Below the pieces are notes generated by a model. The model was not told where the DNA came from and did not search any database. It saw nothing but the letters and a program-made list of their open reading frames with translations. Positions 27,983 through 39,497 of a DNA stretch of 64,000 nucleotides are shown here, piece after piece. The DNA is taken from positions 124,001-188,000 of the forward strand of contig NZ_BMQV01000001.1 of the NCBI RefSeq assembly GCF_014648295.1. Direction: 5' to 3'. Source of the DNA: Shewanella saliphila (lineage in GTDB: Bacteria; Pseudomonadota; Gammaproteobacteria; Enterobacterales; Shewanellaceae). Both the position numbers and the translations under genes were made by a program. The first letter of the stretch is position 1. Each line of letters starts with the position of its first letter.

Positions 27983-30561
27983 CGTTATTAGAACAACTCG
28001 ATAAAGGAACTTTGTGGCAATCTCCTGGTGGGATCCACCCTCCCCAATTAAAGACATTATCGAATCAATCAACCATTGCTCGTTTACCACTAGCACAGCG
28101 CTTTGTTGTACCCGTGCCCTTAGTTGGTGAGCAAGCCATTTTGACTGTTGCAGTGGGCGATCAGGTACTCAAAGGCCAAATGTTGACTGAAGGCACAGGC
28201 TTTATTTATTTACCTGTGCACTCACCCACCTCTGGCCGTGTAATCGCGATAGAGCAACACGCAACCAATCACCCTTCTTCATTACCGACATTAAGCTGTA
28301 TCATTGAAGCCGATGGCCAAGACGCTTGGTGCGAACTGATACCGCACTCACTCGAACAATTATCCAAAAACCAAATATTAGACAAGATAAAATACGCAGG
28401 TATTGCGGGTATGGGCGGCGCGGCTTTTCCAAGCCATGTAAAACTAAACCCAGCCAGTGAAATCGATTTAGTGATTATTAATGGTGTTGAATGCGAACCT
28501 TACATCAGTTCAGATGACCGGTTAATGCGCGATTACAGTGATGAAATCTTAAAAGGAATTGGAGTAATACATCACTTACTTAATCCGCAGCGGATCATCA
28601 TCGCCATTGAAGATAATAAGCCTGAAGCCGCAAAGGCCATGCAAGATGCTGTGCAACGCAGTACATTACCTACAGGAGTAGTACGGGTTACGGTTATCCC
28701 GACCAAATACCCATCAGGTGGTGAAAAGCAACTTATCCAAATTATTACCGGCAAAGAAGTGCCCAGCGGTCATATCCCTGCACAACTGGGCATAGTGGTC
28801 CACAATGTCGGCACCGCTTACGCAATTCAAGAGGCGATATATCAGGGTAAACCCTTGATTGAACGAGTTGTCACTTTAACGGGTGAACAAATTGGCCAAC
28901 CTGGCAATTATTGGTTGCCTATTGGCACAACCATTACAGATGCCTTAAGCGCTGTGAACTTTAGTCAATCAAACGCTCAAAAGGTCATCGTAGGCGGCCC
29001 AATGATGGGTTACGCTCTCGCAGATTTAGATGTGCCGATATTGAAAGGGACAAACTGTTTATTAGCACCAAGCCACAATGAAATTGCCCCAGATGTTGAT
29101 GAAAAAGCCTGTATCCGTTGTGGTGAATGTGCCATTGCTTGCCCTGCATTATTACTGCCACAACAGCTATTTTGGCATGCAAAAGCTGAAGAATATGACA
29201 AAGCGGCCAGCTTTAATTTAAAAGATTGCATTGAATGTGGTTGTTGCAGTTATGTCTGTCCTAGCGATATCCCCCTAGTTGAATATTATCGTGTAGCAAA
29301 GTCAGCATTAAAAATTGAAGCTGAAGAAAAACACCAAGCTGAACAAGCTAAAATTCGTTTTGAAGCGCGTTTACAGCGTTTAGAAGATGAAAAAAATGCA
29401 CGGGAAGCCAAAGCTAAAGAAGCTGCAGCTAAACGTCAAGCTAGCATGAAATCAACAGATAAAGATGCCGTAGCGGCCGCCATGGCGCGCATTGCAGCGA
29501 AAAAAGCCCAAGCGACATCAGCTACTACCACACCTGAAGCACCGCAAAGTACAGTGGACCCGAAAAAGGCCGCCATTAATGCAGCCATTGAACGTGCTAA
29601 GGCCAAAAAAGCGACTCAGGCGAATACTGTGAGTCGTGATGATGAGCTCGTCACCAGTACTGCTGACGAGAATGTCGACGACAAGCAAGCTAAAATTGCC
29701 GCCGCCGTTGCACGCGCCAAAGCTAAGAAAGCCGCACAAGCAAATTCTGAATCAACGGCTCAAACACCCAACTCAGTTGAGACGACAGTCGCAGGAACTG
29801 AACCTTCAGCAGACGCAGTTGACGATAAAAAAGCCCGCGTTGCAGCAGCAGTCGCCAAAGCCAAGGCAAAAAAATTGGCTCAAGCTAATCAAACTGACGA
29901 CACAGTAATTGAAGCAGAACCGACAACAGACGCAGTTGACGACAAAAAAGCCCGTGTTGCCGCAGCAGTCGCCAAAGCCAAGGCAAAAAAATTGGCTCAA
30001 GCTAATCAAACTGACGACACAGTAATTGAAGCAGAACCGACAACAGACGCAGTTGATGACAAAAAAGCCCGCGTTGCAGCAGCTGTCGCCAAGGCTAAGG
30101 CAAAAAAACTGGCTCAAGCTAATCAAACTGACGACACTGTAATTGAGGCAGCACCTTCAGTAGATGTGGTTGACGACAAAAAAGCCCGCGTTGCCGCAGC
30201 CGTCGCTAAAGCCAAGGCAAAAAAACTGGCTCAAGCTAATCAAACTGATGACACTGTAATTGAGGCAGCACCTTCAGTAGATGTGGTTGACGACAAAAAA
30301 GCCCGCGTTGCCGCAGCCGTCGCTAAAGCCAAGGCAAAAAAACTGGCTCAAGCCAGTCAGCCCGATATCGACGAAGCTGCGTCTCAACCTACAGTTGATG
30401 TCGAGTCTACTGTCAATATAAAACCAGATGTTGCATTAACTGACGCGTCTGACTCAGCAGATTTGTCTCCAGAGCAAGTCAAAAAAGCCAAAGTCGCTGC
30501 GGCAGTAGCCAAAGCAAAAGCGAAACAGCTCGCCAAACGTGCTGAGCAAGAGGAACAATAA
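27976..30561 (+). CDS. rnfC: Electron transport complex subunit RnfC/RsxC with long repetitive C-terminal tail
   Basis: NADH- and flavin-binding peripheral subunit. Residues 1-450 are the family core: [16 protein letters not shown] glycine loop (about 140-155), [11 protein letters not shown], and two 4Fe-4S motifs [12 protein letters not shown] (about 379-390) and [12 protein letters not shown] (about 418-429). From about 450 to 861 the protein is an alanine-, lysine- and glutamate-rich tail with tandem units beginning [23 protein letters not shown] at 27976 is the start and overlaps rnfB. Core length is normal; the tail is longer than the E. coli RsxC tail, as it varies greatly between species. 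Confidence 0.95.
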   Translation: MLTLLEQLDKGTLWQSPGGIHPPQLKTLSNQSTIARLPLAQRFVVPVPLVGEQAILTVAVGDQVLKGQMLTEGTGFIYLPVHSPTSGRVIAIEQHATNHPSSLPTLSCIIEADGQDAWCELIPHSLEQLSKNQILDKIKYAGIAGMGGAAFPSHVKLNPASEIDLVIINGVECEPYISSDDRLMRDYSDEILKGIGVIHHLLNPQRIIIAIEDNKPEAAKAMQDAVQRSTLPTGVVRVTVIPTKYPSGGEKQLIQIITGKEVPSGHIPAQLGIVVHNVGTAYAIQEAIYQGKPLIERVVTLTGEQIGQPGNYWLPIGTTITDALSAVNFSQSNAQKVIVGGPMMGYALADLDVPILKGTNCLLAPSHNEIAPDVDEKACIRCGECAIACPALLLPQQLFWHAKAEEYDKAASFNLKDCIECGCCSYVCPSDIPLVEYYRVAKSALKIEAEEKHQAEQAKIRFEARLQRLEDEKNAREAKAKEAAAKRQASMKSTDKDAVAAAMARIAAKKAQATSATTTPEAPQSTVDPKKAAINAAIERAKAKKATQANTVSRDDELVTSTADENVDDKQAKIAAAVARAKAKKAAQANSESTAQTPNSVETTVAGTEPSADAVDDKKARVAAAVAKAKAKKLAQANQTDDTVIEAEPTTDAVDDKKARVAAAVAKAKAKKLAQANQTDDTVIEAEPTTDAVDDKKARVAAAVAKAKAKKLAQANQTDDTVIEAAPSVDVVDDKKARVAAAVAKAKAKKLAQANQTDDTVIEAAPSVDVVDDKKARVAAAVAKAKAKKLAQASQPDIDEAASQPTVDVESTVNIKPDVALTDASDSADLSPEQVKKAKVAAAVAKAKAKQLAKRAEQEEQ
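29821..30405 (+). repeat. 117-bp tandem repeats in the rnfC tail (five copies)
   Basis: Units begin at 29821, 29938, 30055, 30172 and 30289, each 117 bases (39 codons). They are nearly identical in sequence, with the last diverging in its second half. More diverged units flank them (about 29566, 29680 and 30478). Each encodes a charged helix [20 protein letters not shown] followed by an acidic linker. Confidence 0.92.
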
Positions 30562-30563
30562 TC

Positions 30564-31616
30564 ATGGCATTTAAAATTGCCTCATCACCCCATGTGAGCA
30601 CCAGTTTACACACCAATACCGTGATGAAACGGGTCGCTTTGTGTCTTATTCCGGGTATTGCTGTGCAAAGTTATTACTTTGGTTTTGGCACACTGGTGCA
30701 AATTTTGTTAGCCGTCAGTGTGGCCTATTTAGCCGAAGCCGCGGTGATGAAACTGCGTAACAAAAACATCAAAGCCACCTTAAGCGACAACAGCGCATTA
30801 GTTACCGCTTGTTTATTAGCCGTGGCCATTCCGCCGTTGGCCCCCTGGTGGTTAATCGTTATAGGCACTTTATTTGCCATCGTTATCGTTAAACAGCTTT
30901 ATGGCGGTTTAGGTAACAATGTTTTCAATCCGGCTATGGCTGCTTATGTATTACTGCTTATTTCATTTCCGGTTCAAATGACATCATGGGTTGCACCGCA
31001 AACCATTGCGATTAATCCGGCATCTATGCTCACCAGTGTGCAAACCATTTTTGAAATTAATCCATCTTTTACAGCTGAATATTTTCGTTTAGGCGTTGAT
31101 GGCATCGCAATGGCAACCCCGCTTGATACGTTAAAAACCGATTTATCAATGGGCTTAACCACCACTGAAAGCCTGGCAAAACCGATTTTCACTGGCATGG
31201 GCGCTGAAGGCTGGTTTTGGGTCAACTTAGCCTATCTTGTCGGCGGTTTAGTTATGCTAAAGCTAAAGGTGATCCGTTGGCATATCAGTGTTGCAATCAT
31301 TGCCAGTTTATTCCTGTGTGCCAGTTTTGGTTTTTTAGTCAGCCCAGATACCTTTGTTAGCCCGTTAATGCACCTATTCAGTGGCGGTACTATGTTAGCG
31401 GCATTTTTTATTGCCACAGATCCGGTCACAGCCGCAACGAGCCCTAGAGGCAGGTTAATATTTGGCGCCATGATAGGCGTGCTAATTTATTTAATTCGTA
31501 CCTTTGGTGGCTATCCTGATGCGGTAGCCTTTGCAGTATTACTTGCCAACATGTGCGCCCCCTTTATTGATTATTATGTGCGACCACGCAGTTACGGTCA
31601 TCGTACAGGAAACTAA
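30564..31616 (+). CDS. rnfD: Electron transport complex subunit RnfD/RsxD
   Basis: Membrane subunit carrying a covalently linked FMN. 350 residues with about nine helices; N-terminus [21 protein letters not shown] typical of RnfD/NqrB. The flavinylation region is within NPASMLTS (about 150-157) by family analogy. [26 protein letters not shown] (about 271-296) is the conserved quinone/flavin region. It starts 2 bases after the rnfC stop. Confidence 0.94.
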   Translation: MAFKIASSPHVSTSLHTNTVMKRVALCLIPGIAVQSYYFGFGTLVQILLAVSVAYLAEAAVMKLRNKNIKATLSDNSALVTACLLAVAIPPLAPWWLIVIGTLFAIVIVKQLYGGLGNNVFNPAMAAYVLLLISFPVQMTSWVAPQTIAINPASMLTSVQTIFEINPSFTAEYFRLGVDGIAMATPLDTLKTDLSMGLTTTESLAKPIFTGMGAEGWFWVNLAYLVGGLVMLKLKVIRWHISVAIIASLFLCASFGFLVSPDTFVSPLMHLFSGGTMLAAFFIATDPVTAATSPRGRLIFGAMIGVLIYLIRTFGGYPDAVAFAVLLANMCAPFIDYYVRPRSYGHRTGN

Positions 31617-31618
31617 TT

Positions 31619-32263
31619 ATGTCTATTACTGATAACCCGATGCTCAAAAATGGCTTATTACTAGGCTTGTTTGCTTTATGCTGTACGGGTTTAGTGGCGT
31701 TAGTCAACGCCCTCACTTATGACACCATTGCCATGCAACAACAAAAGCAGTTAACAGAAACGCTTACTCAGGTTATTCCTAATGAACTGCATGATAATGC
31801 CCTATTTGACCAATGTATTTTGGTGCACTCCCCTGAGTTATTAGGCAGTAAAAAAGCCTTACCAGCGTATTTAGCATACAAAAACCAGCAACCTGTAGCC
31901 ATTGCCATTGAAGCGATTGCACCCGATGGGTATAACGGCGAAATTAAGCTTATTATTGGTGTTGATAATAACAGCCAGGTTTTAGGTGTACGAACGCTGT
32001 CTCATCAAGAAACCCCAGGGCTTGGGGATAAAATCGATTTACGAAAATCTGATTGGGTTACACACTTTAGTGGTCTGTTTTTTAAAGACAATACCAATTT
32101 ATGGAAAGTCAAAAAAGACGGCGGTCAATTTGACCAATTTACAGGGGCAACCATTACGCCACGGGCGTATGTTAACGCCATCAGTAAGGCACTAACCTTT
32201 GTTGAGCAAAACCGCAAAGCCTTGTACCAAAGTCATGTAAAATGTGAGGGTAATCATGAGTAA
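31619..32263 (+). CDS. rnfG: Electron transport complex subunit RnfG/RsxG
   Basis: Periplasm-facing flavoprotein with one N-terminal membrane helix (about 10-32) and an FMN-binding domain. The flavin attachment motif is seen as [11 protein letters not shown] (about 179-189), the threonine of GAT-x-T being the usual covalent FMN site. 214 residues, normal for the family. It starts 2 bases after rnfD and overlaps rnfE by 8 bases. Confidence 0.95.
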   Translation: MSITDNPMLKNGLLLGLFALCCTGLVALVNALTYDTIAMQQQKQLTETLTQVIPNELHDNALFDQCILVHSPELLGSKKALPAYLAYKNQQPVAIAIEAIAPDGYNGEIKLIIGVDNNSQVLGVRTLSHQETPGLGDKIDLRKSDWVTHFSGLFFKDNTNLWKVKKDGGQFDQFTGATITPRAYVNAISKALTFVEQNRKALYQSHVKCEGNHE

Positions 32264-32951
32264 TTATCGCGATATTGCCACCCAAGGATTATGGAAGAAC
32301 AACCCAGGCTTAGTTCAGTTACTCGGTTTATGTCCTTTATTAGCGGTGACAGCAACGGTAGCCAATGCTTTAGGGCTTGGGGTTGCAACCTTACTAGTAT
32401 TAGTCGGTTCAAACATTTTAGTGTCATTAGTGCGTGATTATGTTCCCAAAGAAATCCGCATACCTGTGTTTGTGATGATCATTGCTGCACTTGTGACCTG
32501 CGTGCAATTATTGATTAATGCCTATGCTTACAATTTGTACCTTTCATTAGGGATCTTCTTGCCGCTGATTGTCACTAACTGTGTGATTATCGGCCGAGCA
32601 GAAGCCTTTGCATCGCGAAATTCATTAGCACACTCAGCCTTTGATGGGTTGATGATGGGCCTTGGATTTACGGCGGTATTGATGGTATTAGGCGCGACAC
32701 GTGAACTATTAGGCCAAGGCACATTATTTGATGGCGCCGATTTATTATTAGGCGAATGGGCAAGCGTATTGACCATTCATGTATGGCAAGTCGATACTCC
32801 ATTTTTACTCGCCATGCTGCCACCGGGGGCATTTATTGGCATGGGGCTATTAATTGCCTTAAAAAATGTCATCGACAGCAACATAAAAGCCAGACAACCG
32901 AAAGCGGAATCAGTTGGCGTAACCCGTGCACGGATCACCAAGGTAAGTTAA
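32256..32951 (+). CDS. rnfE: Electron transport complex subunit RnfE/RsxE
   Basis: Membrane subunit related to RnfA. 231 residues, about six helices, with [19 protein letters not shown] near the N-terminus and [17 protein letters not shown] (about 106-122) holding the conserved cysteine of the buried 2Fe-2S site. GAGG 7 bases before the ATG at 32256 decides the start, four codons into the open frame and inside the end of rnfG. Confidence 0.95.
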   Translation: MSNYRDIATQGLWKNNPGLVQLLGLCPLLAVTATVANALGLGVATLLVLVGSNILVSLVRDYVPKEIRIPVFVMIIAALVTCVQLLINAYAYNLYLSLGIFLPLIVTNCVIIGRAEAFASRNSLAHSAFDGLMMGLGFTAVLMVLGATRELLGQGTLFDGADLLLGEWASVLTIHVWQVDTPFLLAMLPPGAFIGMGLLIALKNVIDSNIKARQPKAESVGVTRARITKVS

Positions 32952-32961
32952 TACAAATATT

Positions 32962-33603
32962 ATGAATAAAGAAAAACGCATTCAGATCTTAACGCGATTA
33001 CGAGATAACAATCCAAAGCCTGAAACTGAGTTGAATTTTTCCAGCCCATTTGAATTGTTAGTGGCAGTTACCCTATCCGCGCAAGCCACCGATGTCAGCG
33101 TAAACAAAGCCACCGATAAGTTATTTCCGGTGGCCAACACAGCCCAAGCTATTTATGACTTAGGGATAGACGGCTTAAAGCAGTATATTAAAACCATTGG
33201 TTTGTATAACAATAAAGCCATCAATGTCATTAACGCCTGTAAAATGCTGATTGATTTACACGGTGGCGAAGTCCCAGAAAACCGTGAAGCATTAGAAGCC
33301 TTACCGGGCGTTGGCCGTAAAACGGCTAATGTGGTGCTCAACACCGCTTTTGGCTGGCCCACAATTGCAGTTGATACGCATATTTTTCGTATGGCGAACC
33401 GAACTAAATTTGCCTCAGGTAAAAATGTCGACCAAGTAGAGCAAAAAATGCTAAAGGTCGTGCCTGCAGAATTTAAAGTGGATGTACATCATTGGTTTAT
33501 CTTACATGGTCGCTACACGTGTTTAGCGCGTAAACCACGCTGCGGCAGCTGTATGATCGAAGATTTATGTGAGTTTAAAGAAAAAGTCTATCCTGAGGAT
33601 TAG
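32962..33603 (+). CDS. nth: Endonuclease III
   Basis: Bifunctional DNA glycosylase/AP lyase for oxidised pyrimidines. 213 residues with the helix-hairpin-helix ALPGVGRKTANVVLN (about 112-126), catalytic lysine in GRKTA (about residue 120) and aspartate in AVDTHIFR (about 138). The C-terminal 4Fe-4S loop CLARKPRCGSCMIEDLC (C-x6-C-x2-C-x5-C, about 187-203) is complete. It begins 10 bases after rnfE, as in many gammaproteobacteria, and ends the operon. Confidence 0.97.
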   Translation: MNKEKRIQILTRLRDNNPKPETELNFSSPFELLVAVTLSAQATDVSVNKATDKLFPVANTAQAIYDLGIDGLKQYIKTIGLYNNKAINVINACKMLIDLHGGEVPENREALEALPGVGRKTANVVLNTAFGWPTIAVDTHIFRMANRTKFASGKNVDQVEQKMLKVVPAEFKVDVHHWFILHGRYTCLARKPRCGSCMIEDLCEFKEKVYPED

Positions 33604-33610
33604 CTGAAAC

Positions 33611-33649
33611 AATAAAGACCAAAACACCTATGATGCTTTGGTCTTTATT
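33611..33649 (+). terminator. Terminator of the rnf-nth operon
   Basis: AATAAAGACCAAA / TTTGGTCTTTATT, a long inverted repeat directly after the nth stop. Confidence 0.85.
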
Positions 33650-33751
33650 AAGTAATTTATTGTAGGTTAACTCATCAACTAACGTGCAATAAACTAATAT
33701 TTTTTGCTACATCTAACAACATGTAGCGCTAGCAATGGAGCTTATTGTTGC

Positions 33752-33835
33752 TTAATACATTGCAACAAAAAATGCGCTAAAACAAATTGCGATTACAAGG
33801 GTAGTGCCTAAGGCCATTTTTAATTCTGTAGTCAT
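33752..33835 (-). CDS. Tiny single-pass membrane protein, YnhF-like
   Basis: 27 codons, MTTELKMALGTTLVIAICFS followed by AFFVAMY and TAA. GGAGG lies 7 bases before the ATG, a near-perfect ribosome-binding site. Residues 8-26 form one membrane helix. The start M-T-T-E-L-K and the size resemble E. coli YnhF (MSTDLK..., 29 residues), a small inner-membrane protein of poorly known role. Homology at this length is inferred from memory, not searched. It stands alone, facing the nth terminator, in a 440-base gap. It could also be one of the other small helper peptides such as CydX types, but it lacks their tryptophan-rich start. Confidence 0.72.
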   Translation of the reverse strand: MTTELKMALGTTLVIAICFSAFFVAMY

Positions 33836-34044
33836 TGTGCTGCCTCCATGTGGGTATGAAACAAGAATAACGCCTTTTGCTTATGAACCCAAAAAATATC
33901 ATCACAAATGTGAGCTAATGCAAAAAAAATATGCATTTATAGCAGAACGTATTTGTCTGTGATGTATTCATGTGGTCGCACTAATCTTTTCATTGTCATC
34001 TGAGCTTGTTACAGTCAGGTTTATTTTAAATAAGAGAGTAAAAC

Positions 34045-34455
34045 ATGTCGCAATTACTACACACGATGATCCGCGTTGGCGATTTGGACCGCAGCATTGC
34101 TTTTTATACTGACATTATGGGTATGAAGTTACTGCGAAAATCAGAAAATACTGAATATAAGTATACCCTTGCCTTCGTGGGTTTTGGTGAAGAAACCACT
34201 GGTCAAGCCGTAATCGAATTAACCTATAACTGGGGCGTAGACAGCTACGACCTAGGCAATGGTTTTGGTCACTTAGCCATTGGCGAAGAAGACATTTACG
34301 CCCGTTGTGATGCCATTACGGCTGCAGGCGGTAAAGTCACGCGTGCACCAGGGCCAGTTGCAGGCGGTACAACAGAAATTGCTTTTGTTGAAGATCCTGA
34401 TGGATATAAAATTGAATTGATCCAGAAGAAGTCAGCGACTGCTGCTCTAGGTTAA
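34045..34455 (+). CDS. gloA: Lactoylglutathione lyase (glyoxalase I)
   Basis: Isomerises the methylglyoxal-glutathione hemithioacetal to S-lactoylglutathione. 136 residues, two beta-alpha-beta-beta-beta modules. The metal ligands of the Ni-type bacterial enzyme are visible: His6 (LLHTMIRV), Glu in AVIELTYN (about 56), His in FGHLAIG (about 74) and Glu in YKIELIQ (about 122). GAGAG lies upstream of the ATG. It is monocistronic, with a terminator just downstream. Confidence 0.96.
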   Translation: MSQLLHTMIRVGDLDRSIAFYTDIMGMKLLRKSENTEYKYTLAFVGFGEETTGQAVIELTYNWGVDSYDLGNGFGHLAIGEEDIYARCDAITAAGGKVTRAPGPVAGGTTEIAFVEDPDGYKIELIQKKSATAALG

Positions 34456-34473
34456 TCACAACATGAATCTAAA

Positions 34474-34502
34474 ACAAAGCCAGCTAAATGCTGGCTTTGT
34501 TA
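34474..34502. terminator. Terminator after gloA
   Basis: ACAAAGCCAG / CTGGCTTTGT, loop CTAAATG, then TT. It lies between the convergent gloA and ruvB genes and may serve both. Confidence 0.8.
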
Positions 34503-34523
34503 TTTATTCTGAACTTAGGTTAT

Positions 34524-35528
34524 TTATTCTGGCTTGACCAAACTAAAATGGTCATAAGCACGTTGGGTCGCGATACGCCCTCTTGGGGTGCGCTGAATAA
34601 AACCTTGTTGAATTAAAAATGGCTCAAGCACATCTTCAATAGTCTCTCTGTCTTCACCAATGGCCGCAGCAACGTTATCTAAGCCCACAGGCCCGCCCAT
34701 AAACTTATCAATAATCGCTAACAAGAGTTTGCGGTCTAAGTAATCAAAGCCTTGCATATCAACGTCAAGTAAATCGAGCGCATACTCTGCTACTTTCTGG
34801 GTCACTTTACCATCGTGTTTCACTTCTGCGTAGTCGCGAACACGGCGTAATAAGCGATTGGCAATTCGTGGTGTTCCGCGTGAACGAGTGGCAATTTCTA
34901 TCGCACCTTGCTCATCAATTTCTAATTCCATCACTTTGGCTGAACGCGTTACAATCGTAGTAAGGTCTTTGACGTTATAAAACTCTAATCGCAGAGGAAT
35001 ACCAAAACGAGCCCGCAGTGGTGAGGTTAACGCACCAGCTCTTGTGGTGGCACCCACTAAGGTAAAAGGCGGTAAGTCGAGTTTAATTGAACGTGCAGCT
35101 GGGCCTTCACCAATCATAATATCGAGCTGATAGTCTTCCATAGCAGGATAAAGGATTTCTTCAACAACTGGGCTCAAACGATGAATTTCATCAATAAAAA
35201 GGACGTCACCTTGTTCAAGGTTTGTCAGTAATGCTGCTAAATCACCTGCTTTTTCAAGTACTGGGCCTGAGGTGGATTTAATATTTACGCCCATCTCATT
35301 GGCCACAATCATCGCAAGCGTGGTTTTACCTAAACCAGGAGGACCAAAAATCAGCATATGGTCTAATGCTTCACCACGATTAATAGCGGCTTGAATAAAG
35401 ACCTTTAATTGTGCACGAGTATCATCTTGGCCGGTATACTCATCCAACATTTTTGGCCGCATAGCCCGGTCAATCAATTCATCTTGACCTTGTACTTGCG
35501 GTTGGATCAGGCGATCTGCTTCAATCAT
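34524..35528 (-). CDS. ruvB: Holliday junction branch-migration ATPase RuvB
   Basis: AAA+ motor that drives branch migration with RuvA. 334 residues with Walker [10 protein letters not shown] (about 62-70), Walker B LFIDEIHR (about 110-117), sensor GATTRAG (about 160-166), arginine finger region and a winged-helix C-terminus ending [12 protein letters not shown]. It is the last gene of the yebC-ruvC-ruvA-ruvB row, 32 bases after ruvA. Confidence 0.97.
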   Translation of the reverse strand: MIEADRLIQPQVQGQDELIDRAMRPKMLDEYTGQDDTRAQLKVFIQAAINRGEALDHMLIFGPPGLGKTTLAMIVANEMGVNIKSTSGPVLEKAGDLAALLTNLEQGDVLFIDEIHRLSPVVEEILYPAMEDYQLDIMIGEGPAARSIKLDLPPFTLVGATTRAGALTSPLRARFGIPLRLEFYNVKDLTTIVTRSAKVMELEIDEQGAIEIATRSRGTPRIANRLLRRVRDYAEVKHDGKVTQKVAEYALDLLDVDMQGFDYLDRKLLLAIIDKFMGGPVGLDNVAAAIGEDRETIEDVLEPFLIQQGFIQRTPRGRIATQRAYDHFSLVKPE

Positions 35529-35560
35529 TTTTACATACCTTAGTCATGATGTTCATCGAG

Positions 35561-36178
35561 TTATAGCATTGACTTTAACGCAGCTTTAATTAGGGTTTCT
35601 GAACTCATGCCTTCCGTAAATGCAGCTGACACAGCTTTACTCGCCTGTGCAGGCTTATAACCTAATGACAATAAAGCAGAAATAGCATCCTCTTCTGCGC
35701 TGTCAACAATCGCAGCAGGTTTATAGTTACTTTGCAGTACAAATTCTCGCTCGGAGCCCACTGATGCCTCAAGTAGGCTTTTAAGTTTGTCACGCATTTC
35801 AATGACTAAGCGCTCGGCTGTTTTCTTTCCCACACCCGGTAATTTGACCAAAGTGACAATATCATCACGTTCAACACAAGAGACAAATTCACTGGCGGTC
35901 ATGCCCGATAAAATCGTTAACGCCAGTTTAGGGCCTACGCCATTGGTTTTAATTAGCAATCTAAATAAGGCGCGTTCTTGCTTGGTGATAAAGCCATATA
36001 ACAACTGCGCGTCTTCACGCACCACAAAATGGGTGAACAAACTGGCATGTTGGTTGAGTTCAGGTAACTCATAAAAACTGGTCATCGGTACTTGTAACTC
36101 ATAACCCACACCACTCACGTCAAGCACAATTTCAGGTGCTTGTTTTTCTATTAATGTACCACTGAGACGACCAATCAT
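35561..36178 (-). CDS. ruvA: Holliday junction DNA-binding protein RuvA
   Basis: Tetrameric junction-binding protein. 205 residues: OB domain ([12 protein letters not shown]...), helix-hairpin-helix pairs with [16 protein letters not shown] (about 75-90) and [12 protein letters not shown] (about 113-124), and a RuvB-contacting C-terminal domain. The frame is open for 25 more codons inside ruvC. The standard start is the ATG at 36178, which overlaps the ruvC stop as ATGA. Confidence 0.96.
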   Translation of the reverse strand: MIGRLSGTLIEKQAPEIVLDVSGVGYELQVPMTSFYELPELNQHASLFTHFVVREDAQLLYGFITKQERALFRLLIKTNGVGPKLALTILSGMTASEFVSCVERDDIVTLVKLPGVGKKTAERLVIEMRDKLKSLLEASVGSEREFVLQSNYKPAAIVDSAEEDAISALLSLGYKPAQASKAVSAAFTEGMSSETLIKAALKSML

Positions 36179-36693
36179 TTGTATCTTCCGTAAGTTCTGC
36201 TGTTGGCTTTGCCGCCCATAGCAATAAGGCTTTGATAAGTATGAAAATGACAAACTGCCACGCCAAGGGCATCTGCGGCGTCGGCTTGCGGCGCGGCGGG
36301 CAATTTGAGCAGTTGTTTAATCATATGCTGTACTTGTGTTTTTTGCGCTCTGCCGGTACCAACCACAGCACTTTTGATTTGGGTGGCACTGTATTCGGCT
36401 ACAGGTAAGTTAGCACAGGTTGCCGCCACAATGGCTGCCCCACGGGCTTGGCCAAGTTTAAGTGCTGAGTCAGCATTTTTTGCCATAAACACACGCTCGA
36501 TTGCAAATTCATTGGGTTGATACTGAGTAATAATTTCAGTTAAACCGGCATAGATTTGCTGCAAACGCTGGGGTAAATCATCGGCTGAAGTGCGAATACA
36601 ACCGCTGCCTAAGTATATTTGTTGTCTACCTTGGCATTGGATCACACCATAGCCAGTAATACGCGAGCCGGGATCGACCCCTAATATGATCAT
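36175..36693 (-). CDS. ruvC: Holliday junction resolvase RuvC
   Basis: Endonuclease that resolves junctions. 172 residues with the catalytic acids in [12 protein letters not shown] (Asp7), [10 protein letters not shown] (Glu near 66) and [16 protein letters not shown] (Asp pair near 138-141). Translationally coupled by ATGA overlaps to yebC upstream and ruvA downstream. Confidence 0.97.
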   Translation of the reverse strand: MIILGVDPGSRITGYGVIQCQGRQQIYLGSGCIRTSADDLPQRLQQIYAGLTEIITQYQPNEFAIERVFMAKNADSALKLGQARGAAIVAATCANLPVAEYSATQIKSAVVGTGRAQKTQVQHMIKQLLKLPAAPQADAADALGVAVCHFHTYQSLIAMGGKANSRTYGRYK

Positions 36694-37442
36694 AGATTAT
36701 CTAATGCTTCCATGACGTCATCGGAAATGTCAGCGTTATGATATACCTCTTGTACATCATCGTGATCTTCTAAATTATCAATTAAGCGTAAGAATTTTTC
36801 AGCGGTATCAGCATCTAATTCGGCTTTAGTTGAGGCTACCATAGTGACCTCTGCGTTGACAGATTCAAGTTCACCGCTGTCAAGTGCATCTTTAACTTGG
36901 CCAAAAGCATCTGGGCTGGTAAACACATCCATTGAACCATCATCGTGGGTGACCACGTCATCGGCACCGGCCTCTAGTGCTAACTCCATTAAGGTGTCTT
37001 CGTCAGTGTCACTGTCGTATGAAATCACCCCTGATTTGGTAAAGAGGTACGCTACAGAGCCGTCGGTGCCTAAATTACCGCCCGATTTATTAAACGCATT
37101 ACGTACACCTGATACAGTACGATTGCGATTATCTGTCATGGTTTCGACCATAACAGCTGTGCCACCTGGCCCGTAGCCTTCATAGATAATGGTTTCAAGT
37201 TGCTGACCATCAAGTTCACCGGCACCACGTTTAATTGCACGCTCAACGGTGTCACGAGTCATGTTATTTGATAGGGCTTTATCTATTGCTGCGCGAAGAC
37301 GGGGATTGGAATCTGGATCGGATCCGCCTTCTCTTGCGGCGACGGTAAGTTCACGGATGAATTTGGTAAACAACTTACCGCGCTTGGCGTCTTGCGCCGC
37401 TTTACGGTGTTTAATATTGGCCCATTTACTGTGTCCTGCCAC
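36690..37442 (-). CDS. yebC: YebC/PmpR/TACO1 family protein
   Basis: Cytosolic three-domain protein, long called a transcriptional regulator. Recent work on the family points to a translation role at polyproline-type stalls. 250 residues beginning [20 protein letters not shown]. The frame also offers an ATG at 37460, but AAGGAG is 6 bases before the GTG at 37442, and that codon begins the family's invariant N-terminus, so GTG is preferred. It sits between aspS and ruvC. Confidence 0.93.
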   Translation of the reverse strand: MAGHSKWANIKHRKAAQDAKRGKLFTKFIRELTVAAREGGSDPDSNPRLRAAIDKALSNNMTRDTVERAIKRGAGELDGQQLETIIYEGYGPGGTAVMVETMTDNRNRTVSGVRNAFNKSGGNLGTDGSVAYLFTKSGVISYDSDTDEDTLMELALEAGADDVVTHDDGSMDVFTSPDAFGQVKDALDSGELESVNAEVTMVASTKAELDADTAEKFLRLIDNLEDHDDVQEVYHNADISDDVMEALDNL

Positions 37443-37552
37443 ATTAAGCTCCTTTTTCATTCAAGTAGAAACGCTACTTGTCAAAAACAGACCGAGGCAT
37501 CAGCCTCGGTATGTGTTGCTCATTTAGAGCGAGTTATGCTGAACGGTATAAA

Positions 37553-39328
37553 TTATTCTTCAGTTTTTGGCTTTTCAATAACCGCAATACCGAGTTCAGT
37601 TAATTGTACTGGATTAGCGAAACCTGGCGCGTTCGTTAGCGGACACGCTGCAGTTGTTGTTTTAGGGAATGCCATTACATCACGAATTGACGTTGCCCCC
37701 GTCATTAGCATGATAATACGGTCTAAACCAAACGCTAAACCAGCATGCGGTGGTGTGCCATAACGTAAGGCTTCAAGTAAGAAGCCAAATTTCTCTTTTG
37801 CTTCTTCTGCTTCAATACCTAAAATATTAAACACTGCGCTTTGCATTTCAGCATTATGGATACGCACAGAACCGCCGCCTAATTCACAACCGTTCAGTAC
37901 CATGTCATACGCATCTGAGATCGCAGCGCCGGGATCGGCAGCTAATTCTTCAGGGCTGATGCCGCGCGGTGCGGTAAACGGATGGTGAACGGCATGGAAA
38001 CTGCCATTGATTTTCTCAAACATTGGGAAATCAACAACCCACATTGGGCGCCATTCGCCTTCAAGTAAATCAAAGTCTTCACCGGCTTTTAAGCGCAATG
38101 CGCCCATGGCTTCAGCAACCACGTTAGCTTTGTCTGCACCAAATAAAATGATGTCACCAGTTTGTGCACCTGTGCGGCTAATAATGTTTTTAGCGATGTC
38201 TTCAGATAAAAACTTAAGTACAGGAGACTGAATACCGTCTATACCCGCATCTAAATCGTTAATCTTCATCCACGCTAAGCCTTTAGCACCATAAATGCCG
38301 GCATATTTGGTGTAGTCGTCAATTTGCTTACGAGACAACGATGCACCCGTTGGAATGCGAAGTGCGGCAACGCGGCCATCTGCATCATTTGCTGGGCCAT
38401 TAAATACCGCAAACTCTACATCTTTTACTAAGTCGGCAATATCGACTAACTCAAGAGGGTTACGTAAGTCTGGTTTATCAGAACCGTAACGCTGCATGGC
38501 TTCTGCGTATGACATACGTGGAAACTCACCTAAATCAACATTGAGTAAGTCTTGGAACAAACCACGCATCATTTGCTCAGTTTTTTCCATCACTTGCTCG
38601 GCGCTCATGAATGAGGTTTCGATATCGATTTGAGTAAATTCAGGTTGACGGTCAGCACGTAAATCTTCATCACGGAAACATTTAACAATTTGATAGTAAC
38701 GGTCAAAACCCGACATCATCAGTAACTGTTTAAATAACTGTGGTGATTGTGGTAACGCAAAGAATTGACCTTTATAAGTACGGCTAGGCACTAAATAGTC
38801 ACGTGCACCTTCTGGCGTCGCTTTGGTTAAAATTGGCGTTTCAATGTCTAAAAAGCCATTAGCATCTAAGAAACGGCGCACAGCACTGGTCACTTTAGCG
38901 CGGAAGATTAAACGCTCAGCCATTTCTGGACGACGTAAATCTAAGTAGCGGTATTTAAGACGTTGCTCTTCGCTATTGTTTTGATAATTATCCATGCTCA
39001 ATGGCAGTGGTGCTGCCACATTGATGATGTTCAGTTGCTTACCTAGAATTTCAATTTCGCCGGTTTTCATTTGTGCATTAACTTGGCTGTCAGGCCGTGC
39101 ACGGACAACGCCGGTCACTTGAACACAAAATTCACTGCGCAATGTGCTGGCAACGTCAAAGACTTCTTTTAAGTCTGGATCATAAACAACCTGTACTAGC
39201 CCTTCTCTGTCGCGTAAGTCTAAAAACACAACTCCGCCTAAATCACGACTACGGTTAACCCAACCGACTAAAGTAACTTCTTGACCAAGATGAGACTGAT
39301 TAATGTCTCCACAATAATGACTGCGCAT
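37553..39328 (-). CDS. aspS: Aspartyl-tRNA synthetase
   Basis: Class IIb synthetase that charges tRNA-Asp. 591 residues with an N-terminal OB-fold anticodon-binding domain ([23 protein letters not shown] region), motif 2 [18 protein letters not shown] (about 216-233), a bacterial GAD insertion (about 290-420) and motif 3 [12 protein letters not shown] (about 530-541). The normal bacterial length and the insertion identify the bacterial type. It starts the minus-strand row aspS-yebC-ruvCAB. Its substrate tRNA-Asp genes are at the far end of the window. Confidence 0.97.
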   Translation of the reverse strand: MRSHYCGDINQSHLGQEVTLVGWVNRSRDLGGVVFLDLRDREGLVQVVYDPDLKEVFDVASTLRSEFCVQVTGVVRARPDSQVNAQMKTGEIEILGKQLNIINVAAPLPLSMDNYQNNSEEQRLKYRYLDLRRPEMAERLIFRAKVTSAVRRFLDANGFLDIETPILTKATPEGARDYLVPSRTYKGQFFALPQSPQLFKQLLMMSGFDRYYQIVKCFRDEDLRADRQPEFTQIDIETSFMSAEQVMEKTEQMMRGLFQDLLNVDLGEFPRMSYAEAMQRYGSDKPDLRNPLELVDIADLVKDVEFAVFNGPANDADGRVAALRIPTGASLSRKQIDDYTKYAGIYGAKGLAWMKINDLDAGIDGIQSPVLKFLSEDIAKNIISRTGAQTGDIILFGADKANVVAEAMGALRLKAGEDFDLLEGEWRPMWVVDFPMFEKINGSFHAVHHPFTAPRGISPEELAADPGAAISDAYDMVLNGCELGGGSVRIHNAEMQSAVFNILGIEAEEAKEKFGFLLEALRYGTPPHAGLAFGLDRIIMLMTGATSIRDVMAFPKTTTAACPLTNAPGFANPVQLTELGIAVIEKPKTEE

Positions 39329-39497
39329 TGAACTCTATCCTTTATCCACAAAGCGGTATTTTTGGAAATCGAAAACGATAAAAACGGCATTATATACCGT
39401 GACTCGCACTTATGCATTGCAGTATCAGTCAGTTTGCGTCAATTGACCATAGTTGTGGTTGATAAACATGGTTGATTGACGGAAAAATCTACAAGCA

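Noticed and set aside
29518..30126. Long antisense frames rich in Cys, Phe and Gly opposite rnfC
   Set aside because: They mirror the tandem repeats of the real gene; the periodicity explains the absence of stops.
36179..36253. 25-codon N-terminal extension of ruvA
   Set aside because: It lies inside ruvC; the ATG at 36178 overlaps the ruvC stop and begins the normal RuvA sequence.
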